From the NCBI RefSeq assembly GCF_009724685.1, contig NZ_WMEF01000008.1, forward strand, positions 1 to 64,000: a stretch of DNA of 64,000 nucleotides. Direction: 5' to 3'. Made by a program: the position numbers and the translations under genes. The first letter of the stretch is position 1. Each line of letters starts with the position of its first letter. Shown piece after piece: positions 62,529-64,000 of the stretch. A model generated the notes under the pieces. The model was not told the DNA's origin, ran no database searches, and saw only the letters and a program-made list of their open reading frames with translations. The stretch comes from Lysinibacillus cavernae (GTDB lineage Bacteria; Bacillota; Bacilli; Bacillales_A; Planococcaceae).

Positions 62529-64000
62529 CTATTCTGAGCTTTGATCTTCTTCGGTTGGGTTAGTAGGTTCGGTTGGCGGTGTTGGCTGCTGATTTCCATC
62601 ATTGTTGTTGCCATTGTTTCCACTATTCCCGTTATTACCATTTCCGTTGCCATTATTATTGCCGTTATTATTGTTATTACCATTGTTACCATTTTCGTTG
62701 CCATCGCCATTATTATTACCATTGTCATTGTCTTCTTGACCAGGATCTATTGGTAAATCAATTTCTGGCTCATCTGGATCTTCCGTTTCTAAATCTTCCT
62801 CAGGTGTACTTGTGATTTGGAAGGTAGTTGTACCAGGTTCACTGCGCGTACCGTCCATAATGGCTACGACAGAGATTGTGTAATTACCATCTTCAAGCGT
62901 ATTGCCAACTGTTAAGCCTTTGCTCTCTGTTGTGCCAAGAATAACGGTTTCTCCACCTTCACGTGTTGCAGAAACTTCAAATGAAGTCGGTAATGGCTCA
63001 TCTGTTTCAGGGTCTAGGATTGCATCATGTTCCCATGAAATGTTGATGGACTGTGCTGCTAAATCTAAGTTTGCTGATACGTTGTAAGGTGTAGATAATT
63101 CTGGTGCCTCATAAACACTTGACACCTCAGTTGGTTCCGTACCACGAACGAATAGCTCTGTTTGGCGTAATTCGCTAGGTGTATATTCACTTGCTAATTT
63201 AAGTGGTTTAGAACCTACTTCAATCGTTGCTTCAACAACCGTATTTGGCTTTTTAAAGCTTGCAGTTTCAACGTTTGCTGAAATTTCTTGCATAATCGAT
63301 TTGAATAAATTTTGTGGTAATCGACGTTCTTCCCACGTTGTAATCGGATCAAAGTGTTTTTCATAGCCACTCCATATCGCAATGGAATAGTTTGTTGAAT
63401 AACCAGCAAACCATGAATCTGGTACACTTGTATTCGGTAAATTATACTTGCTAAAATCCTCTGCTGAATAGTTGGTTGTACCTGTTTTACCTGCGATATC
63501 TAAGCCAGGAACATTGGCAGCAGTACCAGATGCATCAGGTTTATTGCCAACAACATCACGTAGCATGTCTGTTACCATATAAGCTGTATAATCGCTCATA
63601 GCGACTTTAGATTCAGGTGTATAGTTTTTCGATGTTTTTCCATCACGATAGACGATTTTTGTAATGGCATGTGGATCTGTATAGACCCCGTTGTTCCCGA
63701 AAGCTGCATAAGAAGCTGCCATTTGAATAGGAGAAATTGTAATAGCTCCTCCACCAATCGCATCCGATTCATAAAGATCATCCGTTTCAATTCCTAAACG
63801 TCCAACAAATTCCTTGGCTTTTTCAGTGCCAACCTCTTGTAATGCTTTAACAGCTGGTACGTTACGTGAAGCATATAAGGCTTTACGCGCAGTCATGGCA
63901 CCCATATATCTGCCATCCCAGTTTGTGATTGTTTGTTTTGTACCTGTGTAATTCATTGGCTCATCCACAAGTGTTTGACCTGTAGACCAATTTAAATATT
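62529..64000 (-). CDS. ponA: Penicillin-binding protein 1A/1B, C-terminal part (5' end outside window)
   Basis: The frame is open to the right edge, so the glycosyltransferase domain and the catalytic SxxK lie outside. Visible parts are the end of the transpeptidase domain (SRNVPAVKALQEVG, GGGAITISPIQMAASYAAFGNNG, the KTG box in IAGKTGTTNYS, then DSWFAGYS). A fibronectin-III-like module follows (SANLDLAAQSINISWEHDA), then a ~75-residue Asn/Gly/Glu/Pro tail. B. subtilis PBP1 has a similar low-complexity tail. It polymerises and cross-links peptidoglycan at the membrane. The location after ypoC in opposite orientation matches the Bacillus order. Confidence 0.94.
   Translation of the reverse strand, partial: YLNWSTGQTLVDEPMNYTGTKQTITNWDGRYMGAMTARKALYASRNVPAVKALQEVGTEKAKEFVGRLGIETDDLYESDAIGGGAITISPIQMAASYAAFGNNGVYTDPHAITKIVYRDGKTSKNYTPESKVAMSDYTAYMVTDMLRDVVGNKPDASGTAANVPGLDIAGKTGTTNYSAEDFSKYNLPNTSVPDSWFAGYSTNYSIAIWSGYEKHFDPITTWEERRLPQNLFKSIMQEISANVETASFKKPNTVVEATIEVGSKPLKLASEYTPSELRQTELFVRGTEPTEVSSVYEAPELSTPYNVSANLDLAAQSINISWEHDAILDPETDEPLPTSFEVSATREGGETVILGTTESKGLTVGNTLEDGNYTISVVAIMDGTRSEPGTTTFQITSTPEEDLETEDPDEPEIDLPIDPGQEDNDNGNNNGDGNENGNNGNNNNNGNNNGNGNGNNGNSGNNGNNNDGNQQPTPPTEPTNPTEEDQSSE

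Noticed and set aside
62541..62815. Plus-strand frames opposite the ponA tail
   Set aside because: They are antisense to the Asn/Gly-rich repeat coding of the PBP C-terminus.

Overview
The window looks like chromosome from a low-GC, spore-forming Gram-positive, most likely Lysinibacillus or a close Bacillaceae/Planococcaceae relative. This is inferred from gene content, because no rRNA is present. The evidence is spore genes (splAB, a GerA-type germination receptor subunit, a CotA-like laccase), the Bacillus-type order ypmB-aspB-asnS-dnaD-nth-ypoC-ponA, and strong AGGAGG-type ribosome sites with frequent TTG/GTG starts.

Layout. 1-8.6 kb is accessory. It holds the 3' end of a large repeat-rich surface protein, then two paralogous Mga/AtxA-like regulators (the second frameshifted in an A run), with gene relics between and after them. 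8.67-10.6 kb is a yibE/F-type membrane pair. 11.2-12.8 kb is an ABC-F ATPase. 12.9-15.3 kb is a riboflavin operon (ribE-ribB-ribH) behind two complete tandem FMN riboswitch/terminator units; ribD and GTP cyclohydrolase II are absent. 15.4-21.1 kb holds an orphan GerA protein, an orphan sensor kinase, a histidine phosphatase, a GNAT enzyme, a Tad2/DUF2829 protein and an SDR. queT follows behind a probable preQ1 riboswitch. A 1033-aa secreted repeat protein sits between queT and a second, detached copy of the queT 3' end, which suggests insertion of a small island.

25.4-37.8 kb holds tldE/tldD, splAB, an arginine-deiminase-fold gene broken by one in-frame stop plus an amino-acid permease, a YqcI/YcgG protein, a MarR regulator divergent from an NAD(P)H oxidoreductase with two palindromic operators, and a bmrA-response regulator-kinase operon.

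37.8-48.7 kb is the most interesting metabolic block. A PucR regulator diverges from an operon of ankyrin protein, DUF2877 (AllH-like), FdrA (AllF-like), DUF1116 (AllG-like), NCS1 permease, carbamate kinase and a guanine-deaminase-type enzyme, followed by an M20 allantoate/carbamoyl-amino-acid amidohydrolase. By analogy with the E. coli oxamate carbamoyltransferase, the block should import a purine- or pyrimidine-derived compound, release nitrogen and turn a carbamoyl group into carbamoyl phosphate and then ATP. The true substrate is not evident.

48.9-55.2 kb holds a small secreted protein, a CynX-like transporter with a divergent LysR regulator, a drug-type MFS pump with a TetR-style palindrome, and the laccase. 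55.5-64 kb holds a TPR-GGDEF protein and the conserved ypmB-to-ponA housekeeping block. That block is interrupted by a 124-bp higher-order GGATAGAA repeat array, and related motifs occur in the ribE leader.
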